Source: Poronia punctata
Lineage: Eukaryota > Ascomycota > Sordariomycetes > Xylariales > Xylariaceae
DNA length: 64,000 nt
Assembly (NCBI GenBank): GCA_022579005.1
Contig: MU401498.1
Coordinates: 62,001-126,000, forward strand
Reading direction: 5' to 3'
Shown: positions 10,495-22,310 of the stretch, one piece after another
How positions within the stretch are numbered: the stretch's first letter is position 1
How the letters are laid out: each line of letters begins with the position of its first letter
The notes under the pieces: generated by a model
Databases searched by the model: none
What the model was told of the DNA's origin: nothing
What the model saw: only the letters and a program-made list of their open reading frames with translations
Program-made: the position numbers and the translations under genes

Positions 10495-12783
10495 TCAAGG
10501 CAGCCTCTGAAAGATCTTCAGCAACTTCTCATAGTTGGGCGTACCCAAACCCGTCACGGGATCCCATCCGGGCGTAGCATTGAAACCACCAGTTCCACAA
10601 CCAGGATTATTCCCAATGGTAATATCGTTAAAGGCCTCGGGATGTTTGTACAACGTCGGGTTTAAGAAACCAATCGGCCCTTTCCCGATAGCGATACGCG
10701 CCTCGTTGAGCAAGGTGACGATACCGGCGAAGATGGGCGCACTGGCGCTCGTACCGCCGACTCCGTACGTTGTCCCGTTCCACACCGTCGCTACGTTTAG
10801 TCCGATGGCAGATACGTCCGGATAGCCTCGCGCTTTACCGGTGTCGTTGTATACGTTGGGTCCGTAGCTGGGCGCGTAATGTTTCATGAAATGACGCACG
10901 GCTGAGGATTGGTATGAAGGTAAGGGGAAGTAGTTGGAGAATCCACCACCGGAGTAATACGCATTTTCTGGTCCCGATCCGGGCTGTGATACAGCGCGTT
11001 CACCGCTGTTGGTGTCATTACCAATCAATGTCGTCGCTCCAACTATAGAGATATCTCAGTTACGCCGTAGCTTTTGGGGGTTGGAATCGACACTTACCAG
11101 CAGTGATATAGGGACAATTAACAGGGAAGGAAGGTGAGTACTTGGTCCCGTTATTGTCCACAAACAGGTTATCCGCGTTGAGACATGAGTTGGGATAGCC
11201 GGCGTTGTAACGGTTGGCCACGCCCGAATCTCCGCTTGCGTAGAGAACGCTTACGCCTTGTAGGCCCAGCTTCATCCATTCGTGGCATTGGCGAACTTGG
11301 TAGAAATATGGTAGAGCACCCTAACAGTCCTCGTCGTCAGCGTCTTTAAAGGATCGTTACGATGACGACAAGACAACACGACTTACTTCGATCTGTCCGT
11401 AGCTCACCGAGATGACATTGGACTTGGGCGCACCGCCACACTGCAGGGGGCCTTGGTAACCGAGTCCGTTGTCGTTGGGGTCGGGATAAGCGGGATCTGT
11501 GAGATGTACGGTACCTGGGTCAGATGGAAGGTTTCGAAGCAGTTTTACACCATACGGTACTTGTGAGTCTTAAACTGTACTCACCGACATAGGGTTGATC
11601 TCCGCCTTCATACGTGCAATAGCTCTCATCCAAGGCATCGAGAAAGATGTTAAAGGTGCCAACACTGTCCACATTGATACCGTCACCGACTTGATAATAC
11701 CGGACCTGCTGGGGATGGATAATGGCATAAGCAGACTGAACATCTAGCGCCGCCTCTATCCCAGATCCCTGCGCAAGAGTCGTCAGATTCGCCGTGAGCC
11801 CCCCATCGATAGCGACGAATTCAGGCTTCGTATCAGCCGGAATCTCGGGCTTGGTGAAATTCTTGAAGAAGAGTGGCAAATCGGGTTCGTAGAGATAATC
11901 AGCCCATTCGGCTATTCCGATCTTGTTTCCCTTGGCAGCTGTCTTGCCAACGGGGAACTTGTACAGTTTGCGCAGACATTCAATCGTCATCAATGTCCCA
12001 CAGGGTAATGAACCGAGAGAAGCTCCCTGGGGGATCTTGGCCAGCGTGTTGGTGTCGACGTTGGTGTTGGCGACGGGTTTGAGACCTTCAAGCTGTACGG
12101 TTGGCATGACGAAGTCGATGTGTTTCTGTACATGGGCCGGTAGACTGTATGCGTCTACGGCGAGACGGATACCCCCATCCTCGTTGTGTTGGTATTGCCA
12201 GTATTCGGTTGAAAAAAGTTCTTCGGCTTCTTGGACTGTGCCGTCGAATTGGACCCAGTTGTGGCCTGTTCAGCTCAATGAGTAAGTGTCAAAGAAAAGA
12301 GAAAAGGCAAAAAAGAAAAGTCTTACCTTTCGAAAGACTTATACGCGAACGATCAATACCGGAATCAACCAACCATTTCGTCACGGCCTCTTTCGTCTCC
12401 GGATGAGGAGAAAACGTATTGGCTACTTGTTCTGCTGTCCAATGTTTACCTATATATATATCTATCTGTCAGATATCTATATTCACTGGGCATACTTACA
12501 CTCAACTGAACAAGTGACAAGAAATAGGTATCTTACCGAAGTTCGGCGACGTGGGATCCGACACATCATAAATATATTTCTCTGCATTTTCCAAATTCCT
12601 TTCACTTAAACCGATTCGGATAGGAAGGATTTGATCGGGGTTTGCTCTGTCACGTTTTGTCCAGACGTGTGGCTCGCTGGAACGTTTCTCGTGGACGATG
12701 CTTTTTATCTTATGCTGTGATGGGGCTGCTACTGCTGCTGCTGTTGTGCAGATGAGGGTTGATAGGATTGTAGAAAACTTCAT
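10495..12783 (-). CDS. secreted sedolisin (S53 tripeptidyl-peptidase type)
   Basis: Secreted acid serine-carboxyl protease of 643 aa from six exons: 12783-12537, 12449-12327, 12265-11585, 11496-11387, 11320-11098 and 11042-10495. A signal peptide (residues 1-20, ending AAAVAA) is followed by the S53 activation domain (about 45-180). The catalytic domain shows E294 and D298 in GIEAALD, the oxyanion aspartate D418 in YASGDSG, and the nucleophile S560 in GGTSASAP. The C-terminal calcium-site region reads FNDITIGNNPGC...GWDPVTGLG. Length and order match fungal tripeptidyl-peptidase/sedolisin proteins, which remove tripeptides from protein N-termini outside the cell at low pH. All five joins restore family sequence. 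A TATAAATA box lies about 190 bp upstream. Whether it is an exo- or an endopeptidase cannot be decided from sequence. Confidence 0.94.
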
Positions 12784-13424
12784 TTTTCTTTTACTCCCGA
12801 GGTTGTTGTCTAATATTTCCTGTAAACAAGTACCCTATACGGTATACCAGATCATAGACCTGAATAGTGGGGGAAACAAGGGAGAAAAGAGGCAAGACAA
12901 GACAAGGCAAGTTCCGAAAAGCCAAGAGAAGCCAAGATTTTAGTTTCGGGAAGATAAAAGCTTGGTATTTATATGTAATGATTGATCACCTTGTACTTCC
13001 CCAACTTACCTACCCTTAATACTACCGGTACCCCAAACTTTGATCATAAATCCTGGTGTATTTAGGTAATATATTGATGACACCAGCTCTGTTGATAGTA
13101 ATCCTTCACCTTCCTAATGAAGGCGATTATTTGCATTAAGTTGCATGGTAGGACAGGGACAGGTACTCAGGATCGCGGGGTTTCGTGAGATTGATCTTGT
13201 ACTACCACACCATTATACATTATCGCGGGTATACAAGGTTACGAGTAGTGTTTTTGTCTTGTCTGACGTGAGATGAGGCCACAGAAAGGCGACAGTGTGG
13301 CACAGGGATAGAGATGGATAATATCTATAACCCTACTTCCCGGTTTAATCTGTTCCTGTTTGCTATGTTGTTATTCACTTAATATTTCTTCCTAGGTTAG
13401 GTATCTCGCAAGGGATGATTCATC
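12784..13424. other. intergenic, sedolisin promoter region
   Basis: This is the upstream region of the protease and the 3' side of the aldehyde dehydrogenase. It holds a TATA-like box at 12966-12973 (minus sense) and purine-rich leader DNA. No gene seen. Confidence 0.5.
12966..12973 (-). promoter_or_regulatory. TATA-like box of the sedolisin gene
   Basis: TATAAATA on the minus strand, about 183-190 bp before the protease ATG. The distance leaves room for a leader of roughly 150 nt. Confidence 0.4.
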
Positions 13425-15175
13425 TCAACGCTGCACCCAACAAACCTGTGGATTACACCATCCTTGCAATCCCATCTCTCCCCATTCCATCCCGATCCCA
13501 CTCTCCTTATGTCCACCAGCCGGCACACTCGCACTCATCGCAAAATGCGCATTCACCCAGACCGTGCCCGCCTCCAGCTGTCCAGCCATCCGTCGAGCGC
13601 GAGCCTCATCCCTACTCCACACCGAACCGCCCAAACCCCATCGCGTGTTATTGGCGCGCGAAATCACCTCTTCTTCCGATGACCATTTAAGCAACGGGAC
13701 GATCGGACCGAAAGGTTCGAGAGTTACTATCGATGATGAATCCGGCGGGTTATCGATGATTGTTGGGGGCATATGGTATCCCTTCTTCTTCTTTTCGTTT
13801 GTGTCGGTAGGGTTCCCGCCTAGAGCTGTCTTCCATCCCTCCGTCTCGATTTCTGCATATAGTCTTCGCAGTTTCTCATACTGCATGCTGTTCTGAGTCG
13901 GGCCTGAGAAGGCGTCTTCTTCGTCGTGGTTTCCGAATTTCAGACCTTTGGTTGCCGATACCATGGCGGAAAGAAACTTGTCGTAAATGTTTGCGTGCAC
14001 GTATATGCGTTTTGGGTCGAAGCAGACCTGACCTGTGTGTAAGAAGGCTGCTTGGGCAATCTAAGTAAGTAGGTTAGGTTAGGTAAGTTGTCAACGACAC
14101 TTTATCTTTTAAACGGAATAATCAGTCATGGATGGACAGACAAGATTGATTTACATACCTTCTCAGCAACAACATCGATATCAACATCCTCACAAACAAT
14201 AGCAGCATCATTCCCGCCCAATTCCAACGTGACCCTCTTCAACGTCCCCGCACAAGCAGCCATCACCTTCTTCCCCGTCGCAACAGATCCCGTGAAACTA
14301 ATCTTGGCAATGTCTGGGTGATCGGTGAATAACGGGCCGAGATTAGCTTCTCCGCTAAGAGCTTGGAATACGCCTGGAGGAAAGATCCTGGAAGCTAGCT
14401 CGGCCAGTTTTAATCCAGAGTAGGGCGTATATTCCGATGGTTTCAGGATGAATGTGTTGCCAGTTAATAGGGCCGCCACTGCTTTAGCTATCGCGAGTAC
14501 GAGAGGGAAGTTCCAGGGTATGATACCCACGCCGACGCCTAGCGGGACGAAACGCTGCACTACCGTTTTCTGCTCGGCAGGTCAGTAAACGGGTGTCGAA
14601 GGCATGTACTTTGTTTATCATCGTTTTCGTCGATACTGTGTATGTAAGTGTACGTAATGTGGATGAGCAAAAAAAGGGAGAGATAGAGATAAATTCACCT
14701 CGGCAGTATCCACCAGTGTCTTCTCCTCTAGACGGAGTTTAAGTGTATCGCGTCCCAGGCTCATTGCCAAAGCAAACTCCATGGCCGCACTCTGCCGTGG
14801 CTTCCCAGCTTCCTTCCCAAGTAGTTCGACGAACTCGGCTCGGTGAGCCTCCAAAGCATCGGCCAGCTTCTCCAGATAACCAACGCGTTCATCGACCGAG
14901 AGTTGGCTCCATGTAGGAAAAGCAGTCTTGGCCGCACTCACTGCACGATCCACATCCTCTGGACCAGAGACGGGACATTCCCAGAGCGGCTCCTCCGTGC
15001 TCGGACATATGCCATGTCGAGTTGTCGGCGTCGAGCACAGCTTGTTCTCGATGATGTTGTGATACTCCTGATAAGTCTATTAGTCAGTCCATCCTTGTTG
15101 TGTCTTGTCAGACAATACCCGGAAGCATAAGGGCTATACATTAAATGAGATTTTAATATCCGGTGTCACCGACAT
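13425..15175 (-). CDS. aldehyde dehydrogenase (NAD(P)-dependent)
   Basis: ALDH-superfamily enzyme of 483 aa from exons 15175-15140, 15067-14699, 14569-14159 and 14060-13425. Every junction is phase 0. Key residues are PWNFPL at 153-158 (N155 stabilises the thiohemiacetal), general base E251 in LELGG, and nucleophile C285 in HTGQVC. The cofactor-side EPFGPIVPL and the C-terminal KESGIGMEWGEMGLQGW are also present. It oxidises aldehydes to carboxylic acids; the overall look is of the succinate-semialdehyde/salicylaldehyde-type group of fungal ALDHs, but the substrate is not determined. The first exon encodes only 12 residues and its donor (GTATAG) is weak, so the extreme N-terminus is the least certain part. 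It lies between the sedolisin and the AAA ATPase on the same strand. Confidence 0.9.
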
Positions 15176-15658
15176 CTTGACCCGAAACCGAGGCGTCAAC
15201 AAGAAAAGGATGGGTCGGAATTAAACTCAATGTATTATCTAGCTATTGTCCGTGTATGAGCCAGGAGTCTGCACAGCTTAGACCTGGACCGCAATGCAAA
15301 AGAGCAGTGACAGTGTCGGGCATCATTCACATGCGACCAGGTGTGCTATATATGCTCTTACAAGTTACGAGTACTCGGCACATCTCCCTCCATAAGTCTT
15401 GAAGTTGCCCTGTCCTGCCAAGCACCAGTGCACCACTCATCATACCGTGTCCTTGTCGCACTGTGTCGCATTGCATTCCAGCTTATACCGTCGGCGTCAG
15501 TGACCGTCCCCACGCATATCAATCAATAGTGTGTGTGTGATGGACGTATTCGTAAGATGCATGCGGGGGGTCCACCACCCTTTTCGGCAATTACCTTCCT
15601 TTTACCCCTCCTCCTCTGCCCCCTCCAACGTCCTGCTACTTCTGCCTGTGCCCGTCCA
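15176..15658. other. intergenic, ALDH upstream region
   Basis: No supported gene. It contains the ALDH promoter side and the 3' end region of the AAA ATPase. Confidence 0.5.
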
Positions 15659-17566
15659 TCAGCGCTTTTCCATCGACAACACGATGTCGACAAACTCCCG
15701 CTTCAGAGGGGCCTTCTTCCTCGTAGCCAATAACTGTGCCGTCTTCAATGTTGTCTTGATCTCCCGCCCATTCATCTTTATGGACGAGAGGTGATCTAAA
15801 TCCGTCTCCGACATCTCATACTCGAACGAAGCTCCAGAGAGAAAACTGGCCCAGATCTTCCGCCGGCTTGCCTGATCCAAGTCTGGATATTCCAGGGACA
15901 CATGGATACGCGATCGGAAGGCCTGGTCGATCTGGTTGACGCGGTTTGTCGTCATGAAGAGGATGCCTTGATAGTACTCCAGCATGCGTAAGAAGACGGA
16001 TACCACACTGTTCCGCTGTAGATCCGCCGTCGACCTCTTCTCCAGAAAAACATCGCATTCGTCCAGAAGCACAATTGCCTTCCAACGCGTGACCAGGCCC
16101 ATGAGGTCGTTCAGGGCTTCCTCCATGTCAAATGGTCCATAACCGAGGTCCCCGGCCGTGAGGGTATGCAACGGCACCTTCATGTACTCGGCCACTGCTT
16201 CCGCCGTCAGCGTCTTGCCTACACCTGGAGGCCCGGACAGGAGGCAGATGACGCCTTTCCCCTTGCCAGAAATCACGTCGTCAAACGCTGTTTCCTCCAT
16301 CTGGGACTCGGAGAAGGCGAGAATCAACTCCTTCTGATCCTCAGGCAAGACGAGCCGGTCGAAAGCATCCGTGTTCCACGTTATCTCTCCCACGTTATCC
16401 ACGTAAAAGTCCAACCACTTTTTCAGCTTCAGAGAATAACCGCTTGTGCGGGACCGGCAAAGCATGTGGTGATACGGGGTCAACACAGTTCGTGCTTCCT
16501 CGCCATTGCCGCCTTTCTCCTCGGCTTGGCCTGCTAGTAATGGCTTATCCTTTTCTGCCCACCCTTTGACAGAATGGCATGGGTACGGAGATAAGCGGTT
16601 GAAGGAATCCATGTCAATCACGATTCGTCCATTGACGTATATCGGCATCTCTTTGTCGTCCTTATCCCATGTGATGGCAGTGCCGTCATACGTCTTGTAG
16701 TGATGGCCGGCAAGCTTTTCAAATAATTGGCCGCGACTGATCAATGTTGCACGGACCGTGTCCTGGTCCTCGTGAAAGGCCAGTGGGAAGGCCTCCAGGC
16801 TAGTGACGTTTACGGTGCCCAGGAACTCACAAATGTTGATAAAGGTATGGCAACGACCAAATCTCTTCCCATCGTGGTCAACGTATTCGGCTTTGAGGCT
16901 AAAGACAAGCCCGCAGTTGGGCGACTTCTTAAACTTCGTCTCCTGCAGTTCGAAAGCAGCGAGGGGCCCCCCACTGGTCGAGAGTATGACTGTGCCAAGT
17001 TGGAACACCATCCATAGGTGCTTAAAGGTGATCTTGCCCGTCGCCATGTAATCCTCGTAGGCGGCCAAGCTGTCGCCAATTTCGGTCTTCAGGATGTCGT
17101 GAAGAAGGTCAAGGTGCTCCTTGGTCGTAGGGTCGAGATCATCACGGCGCATGTACGCCCTAAACTCGGTCCAGCGATGGACAAAGGGCTCAAAGGGAGC
17201 GACGAATTCCAATCGTCGCAGCTCGCATGCGACTCCGGGATAGTCGTGTAGGATGTGACCGAGTGCCTCTCTCAGAGGTGGGCTTTGTATGACGATCGAT
17301 TGTGCTTCGAGGGCTTTGCGGCTATCCTTGCTCTTGACATTTCGCACGATGATGGCGCATTCGCGAGTCTCTTCGTCTTCGGCCGCTTCTTCTACATCCT
17401 CGGGGTACTTGTCCGTCCAGGTGTAGTCGCCGTTCGCGTCCTCTTTGGATTTATAGACGTTTTTGGCTTCAGTTCTCATACCATATGCCGAAGCCCGGCC
17501 GTCAGAAGAGACACTACGGTCCGTGGCAGAGTCTGCCACTGTAGTCGTAGTTATAATAGTCATCAT
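15659..17566 (-). CDS. AAA ATPase with a long N-terminal region
   Basis: Intronless frame of 635 aa. The C-terminal third is an AAA domain: Walker A GPPGVGKT at 445-452, Walker B IVLLDECDVF at 498-507, a sensor-1-like TTN at 539-541, and arginines in FRSRIHVSLEYPD near 550. Residues about 110-320 form a conserved region with FKHLWMVFQLG and VNGRIVIDMDSF. This is the arrangement of a large family of fungal AAA proteins of unknown function in which a DUF-type domain precedes one AAA module. It should hydrolyse ATP to remodel a protein partner; no transmembrane segment or targeting signal is evident. The N-terminal 60 residues are Thr/Asp/Glu-rich and probably disordered. Such proteins are often multicopy in plant-associated fungi. 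A further upstream exon is possible but not needed. Confidence 0.88.
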   Translation of the reverse strand: MMTIITTTTVADSATDRSVSSDGRASAYGMRTEAKNVYKSKEDANGDYTWTDKYPEDVEEAAEDEETRECAIIVRNVKSKDSRKALEAQSIVIQSPPLREALGHILHDYPGVACELRRLEFVAPFEPFVHRWTEFRAYMRRDDLDPTTKEHLDLLHDILKTEIGDSLAAYEDYMATGKITFKHLWMVFQLGTVILSTSGGPLAAFELQETKFKKSPNCGLVFSLKAEYVDHDGKRFGRCHTFINICEFLGTVNVTSLEAFPLAFHEDQDTVRATLISRGQLFEKLAGHHYKTYDGTAITWDKDDKEMPIYVNGRIVIDMDSFNRLSPYPCHSVKGWAEKDKPLLAGQAEEKGGNGEEARTVLTPYHHMLCRSRTSGYSLKLKKWLDFYVDNVGEITWNTDAFDRLVLPEDQKELILAFSESQMEETAFDDVISGKGKGVICLLSGPPGVGKTLTAEAVAEYMKVPLHTLTAGDLGYGPFDMEEALNDLMGLVTRWKAIVLLDECDVFLEKRSTADLQRNSVVSVFLRMLEYYQGILFMTTNRVNQIDQAFRSRIHVSLEYPDLDQASRRKIWASFLSGASFEYEMSETDLDHLSSIKMNGREIKTTLKTAQLLATRKKAPLKREFVDIVLSMEKR

Positions 17567-18965
17567 TGCTGTGTTGCCGAATTAGGGATGCAGAGAAGTC
17601 TGGCAGAGAAAAATGTAGGAGGAAGGCGTTCGAAAGAACCCGGCCACCTATGTATTTGTAGTTACTTACCGAAGTGGACTTTGTGTTTTTCTGCCCCCCA
17701 AACCACAAATGGTACTCGTTGTTGCGTTGATCACTTTGTTATTTTGGGTTGCAGGTTGAATGCGTTGCCGCCGGCTGAGTCAAAACCCAGTCGATTTATA
17801 TCAGTAAATAAAAAAACTTACAGGGCAAGTTGTTGTTATGCCGACTGAGGATGGGTCATTGCAAGTTGAGAGAAATATTCTGCTTCGTACCTCCCGCCTT
17901 CATATAGTAGGTACCGAAATTTGTATATCAAAAGATGCCTACGGGTACATATGTACTTACATGTAGGTAGGTACTAAGGTAGTACTCACCAAAAACACCT
18001 GTGTATCATGATTTCCAGGCAGCTCTTGCGATCTACAACAGACGTACCTGCTTGCTGTTGCCTAGCCAGTGGCTACACCTTCCAAGGATGCAAGCTAAAT
18101 GCATAGTGCCTACTTCCATCTGATTAAACTGCCGTCCACCTCCAAAAAACCAGCAACGCGGGCATAAAGCCCGTCGTCAGGCCGTCATTAGCAACACCTT
18201 CTTAGTCTCGTAATCAGCGGTCGTCGATTCCGATATGATCAAGGGCAAGAACTGACACTACAACAGGGCATCAGGCGCATGGGCAGACTCCCAGGACACG
18301 TTAGAAAGACCGGTAATAAGTTCCGGCCTATGCGGAGACTCTAGTCTACGGCTTCGCAAATGACCTAGCAGTCCTCTTCTGACATGCGCAACATATAATT
18401 AGTCCCTCTCGACGATATTGTCGATTTGTTTTCGGGACTAGTCAAGCCATGTAATCCGGCCCCGATGATAGATAGCCCCGATACGAACCTCGAATTGGCC
18501 GTGTCGTGTCGGCACTGGGTGGCGGAGATACAGCCTGGACGAGGGGTACGCAGCGTAGGGATAAACCTTACGCTACACGAATATTGTACTAGGTAAGTAA
18601 TTGAACAGACGTGGCTGCCGCTGTGCTGCACAGCGCTTGTACTGTATTGATATAGAAAGCTGTGCTTTCCAATCACCTTGCTCCTTCCTTGCCAGGCCTT
18701 GCGTAAGTAAGCCTTTCTGTTTGAGCGGAGGCTTAGCAAAAGTATACGTCAGAGTTGTTAGTAAGTAAGTGCATAGAATACCTATCTAGGTGGTTCTATA
18801 CCACTTTGCTAATAAAACATTCTTTACTTTTCTGGACTTTTGAGATTGACAAAACCTTGGCTTTCTGTTGCTATGGACCCTGAAGATTGTTCATAGTGTA
18901 ATACTGATTGTACTACGGTCCAACTATAACTACTCATTGTGCCTGTATTTGTTCCTGTAACCACG
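17567..18965. other. intergenic, divergent promoters
   Basis: This region lies between the divergently transcribed AAA ATPase (-) and the HNH-like gene (+). It contains several TAGGTA/TACCTA words but no supported gene. The frame at 18365-18739 has no domain. Confidence 0.5.
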
Positions 18966-20280
18966 ATGGGTTCAAAGGGAAACTTCTCTGAACTGAGCTC
19001 CATCAGCCTCACATCTGCCCCCGACCACAAAGTCCCAAGGGTAGAAGTGGACCCTAACGACGACCAGAGGTTCAAGCACTTCCTTGAAGTGGTAGAACAC
19101 AAGACCCAGGTCGCCGATGCAGCCTACGAAGCAGGGCAAAAGACACTCCTAGTGCTCCAGTAAGTATTAGCAGTTCTCCTCGTCATTGTCTTCAAAACCA
19201 AAAGCCAGACAGCAATAACTAACTGTATTGCTTGATAAATCAAGAGAGGAGTGGAATGAGGGGTCGGTTCAAATGACACGTGGCCAGTACGACGAGGAAG
19301 TCAGGCAGCTGCAGATGCAGATGAAACGCCACCTTGTTGAGAAGGTCTGTCTTCGGTCAACAAAATGGGAGACGGCGGGCAGGATGGCAGACGCAGAAAG
19401 ATGGAACAAGCAAGATTTCGCTGCAGACTGGTCATATATTGATCTTCTGGTCAATAAATTACAGGAGCCGTCAGGTGCGAATTCCACTATGAAGAACCCA
19501 CGAGACCCCAGCCATCAAGAACGCTGGCGCAAGGCCGTTCTCCGGGCCTACGGGGCGGAAAAGCCTCACGGGAAAATCATATGGTGCCCGATATCCCATC
19601 AGTGGATGTCGGCAACAAATGTCAAGGTAGCCCACATTGTTAGATACAATGTGGGCGAGCCCTCGGCAGTATACCTGTTTGGTGCCTACGACGGCCCAGA
19701 AGGGCACATTTGGAGCGTTCGAAACGGGATTCCTCTTTCTGCCGAATACGAAGAACTTCTGGACGACGGCCAGATCGCTATCGTGCCAACCGAGGACGGG
19801 GAGGGACTAATGGTGATCGTCCTCAGCGAGGAGGAGATATCCGACATGTCGGACGAGGCGATGTTAAATCCCCGGGGTGTAAAACTACACCAAAGGTGTC
19901 TCAAGTTCTTAAACGACCATCGCCCTGCGATGAGATACCTGTACTTTTGTTACGCTATAAACTTACTGCGACGCCAACGGTTTGAGGTTAGGGGCTGGTG
20001 GAAAGACCACCTTCAGTGTTCCGGAACCTCTTTCTTTGCCACACCAGGCCAGTGGGTCCGGGAAACGACGCTGAGGAAACTGGCCAGGAGAGTGGGGCAC
20101 CTCCCTGATTCCGAGGCCGAGGAGTTTGTGGCGGCTACTAAAGGGTCGCAGCTGGAGGATCCATTCCAGGACAACGATTTTCCTGCCAGGAGCGAAGGAG
20201 AAGGCGAGGTGAAAACCTCAGCCAAAGAGGAGGAGGAGGAGTTGTTTACGTCGAATATTGAACTAAATGTTTTACCATAA
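18966..20280 (+). CDS. fungal HNH-endonuclease-like protein
   Basis: Protein of 409 aa from exons 18966-19159 and 19245-20280; the 85-nt intron has branch site CTAAC and joins phase 2 to complete a Gln codon. The ATG at 18966 has a good context (ccacgATGG). The central part reads CPISHQWMSATNVKVAHIVRY, then RNGIPLSAEYEELLDDGQIAIVP. This is the pattern of the fungal HNH domain (HNH_2-like): a Cys start, AHIV carrying the first His, and NGI.L carrying the Asn. The third metal-binding His expected near EYEELLDDG is absent, as I recall for other members of this fungal group, so nuclease activity is doubtful. The N-terminal 150 residues are charged and helical; the C-terminal tail is acidic (EEEEEL). 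The biological role is unknown. It converges with the desaturase gene. Confidence 0.75.
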
Positions 20281-20738
20281 ATGGTAAAATTAACATTTAA
20301 TCTGGAGCTCTGGGATTAACTCTTGCGGTATGCAGCTTAGCTATGGGGGAGCGGACGGGACCCCGCGTTTTCTGCATCCTATGGTCGTACGTGAAATACT
20401 TGGGCGCTGTAGGTGTATATTATGTACTTGCAAATCTTACAACTCCTACGTGCCAAATATAGGCATCCAATTCCAATGGCAGATTGTAACCCCGCTTCTT
20501 TTAGATGCTGTACTCATACATAGGAAGTAGGTACCTTAGTCTAAGCCAATTGCCGCGTTCTTGCAGGCTGTGAAAAACACCATCTAGAATAAAAACAAAA
20601 TAATAAATACATGGAGAACAGAAGGCATAAACACACATGCTCGCTATTTTAATACTCTATGCCGTCCGTCCCTAACCGCCATCTAAAGTATATTGGGCTG
20701 AAAAGCACAATATTAATCTAGTATCCCTTTTTCCCGGC
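20281..20738. other. short intergenic space between convergent genes
   Basis: This holds the 3' ends of the HNH-like (+) and desaturase (-) genes. AT-rich polyadenylation-type sequence; no gene. Confidence 0.5.
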
Positions 20739-22310
20739 CTATTGGTTTTTGACTACCCCGAATTTCGTTCTGATCTCTTCCTCGCTCAACGGTCGAGTCC
20801 GGTCTTTGAGCATTTCGACGCGCTGCTCCATGGTCAAGTCCATCTGGTCTCCTATGGGTACGAGACAGCGCGCCAGATGCTCGTAGTCGCGCATGAGAAG
20901 CCGGATGGTGATCATCAGGTAATCGATTTCGTGGAACACGAGTGCGCCTTCGTGGCTGTAGGTTTCTTTGTTCTGCAGAAAGTGTACCGGATGCTCGCGC
21001 CAGTGGCGAAGTGGGTTCAGGTGGTGAGATGTGTGATAGCCGTCGTTGTAACAGTAGCGGTTGCTCTAGATTGATGTTAGATGGAGACCATATGGTCTTT
21101 TGTTATTTCATCTTCCCGTTTCTTTTTATCTTCCCTATGCATCCCCACCGTCTTCAACACAGAAGGGTTAAAAAAAAAAGGGACTTACTGATATGTCTAT
21201 CAGAGTAACGCTAGATCGATAGTCGGAATCCGGTTCGACGGGGTCCACAAAGGCATGCTGACCCCAGTTTCCGGCCATCAGTCCCAAACGCATGATAAGT
21301 AAAGGGATCAGATGGGTAAACAGGGCCGCCTTGAAGTTGAGACGGAGGAGTAAGACGATGGCGACGTAGCTCGACACATCCCAAAAACCGGCGCGCATAC
21401 CCAAGCTGAGTTTACCCTTCCTCACAAAGTACAGCGGCAGGTCGAACCAAACCAGAAAGTAGAATCGACCGACATAGTGTAGGAAATGCCATACGTTGTC
21501 GCGCTGGTAACGGATGGTGGACGAGAGATCGTCCGGACCGTTGCCCTCGATATGATGGTGCTTTACGTGGTGGTAGAAGTAGCTATTCCAGGTATGACCC
21601 ATCAGAGGGTCCATCACGTAGGGAAAGATCTGGTCGAATAATTGCATCCAGGAACGTTTGGCCAGAACACCTCTCTGATGGATGTGTTGATGTCGTAGCA
21701 GTGTATACGCTCCGCAGTACCAGCCCTGCATCAGTATGTGGAAGATGCCATGCCAATATGAGAATCGGTAGAACAGGAATAAGGCGCTAGGGAGGGTAGT
21801 GCTGAAGTACAAGATGAGATGTGTGACCATGACGACATCTGTCTGATACCTTGCGATCCCTTGGGCCCATGATATATAAGGCAGTAGGATATGTCGATAT
21901 ATCGCAGGAGGTAAGTACCTCCGTATATCACCAAGATCCCACGTTGAGAAAACGGTGGGCTCGAAAGCTTCACTCAATGGCTGGTTCAGCTCTTGAAGCG
22001 TGGAAATAACACCGTCATCATCCTGATCATACACCTGCCCGTCTGGCTTGTTGCCGGCCAATTCTAGACCAAAATGTTAGACGCGTATTCGGCCAATTAT
22101 CTCGTTCAAAATCCAGAATGTAGACAGCTTACTTCCGGCGTCAATCGCATCGCTCGGCGCTTCCGAATCGTTCCTCTCCGAGCCCCGGGCCGGTAATGTC
22201 GGCCGCGCTGTAACGGCTGTTGGCTGACGATTCCTGATACTGCTGGCCAAGTTGCGGAGGACTAACCTATCCACGGGCGTCAACCCCGGATTTATTGTGA
22301 TGGAATCCAT
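20739..22310 (-). CDS. membrane fatty-acid desaturase-like protein
   Basis: Protein of 459 aa from exons 22310-22133, 22063-21189 and 21065-20739. Three histidine clusters mark the di-iron membrane desaturase/hydroxylase fold: HQHIH at 184-188, HHVKHHH at 224-230 and HTSHH at 362-366. The third cluster is completed only by splicing to the last exon. Hydrophobic segments occur before the first box (VVMVTHLILYFSTTLPSALF) and between the second and third (SSYVAIVLLLRLNFKAALF, LIPLLIMRLGLM). Family knowledge: such enzymes use O2 and electrons from cytochrome b5 to introduce double bonds or hydroxyls into acyl chains in the ER. No fused cytochrome b5 domain is visible, so an external donor is expected. 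The first exon encodes a 59-residue polar tail. Substrate and position specificity are unknown. Confidence 0.9.
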
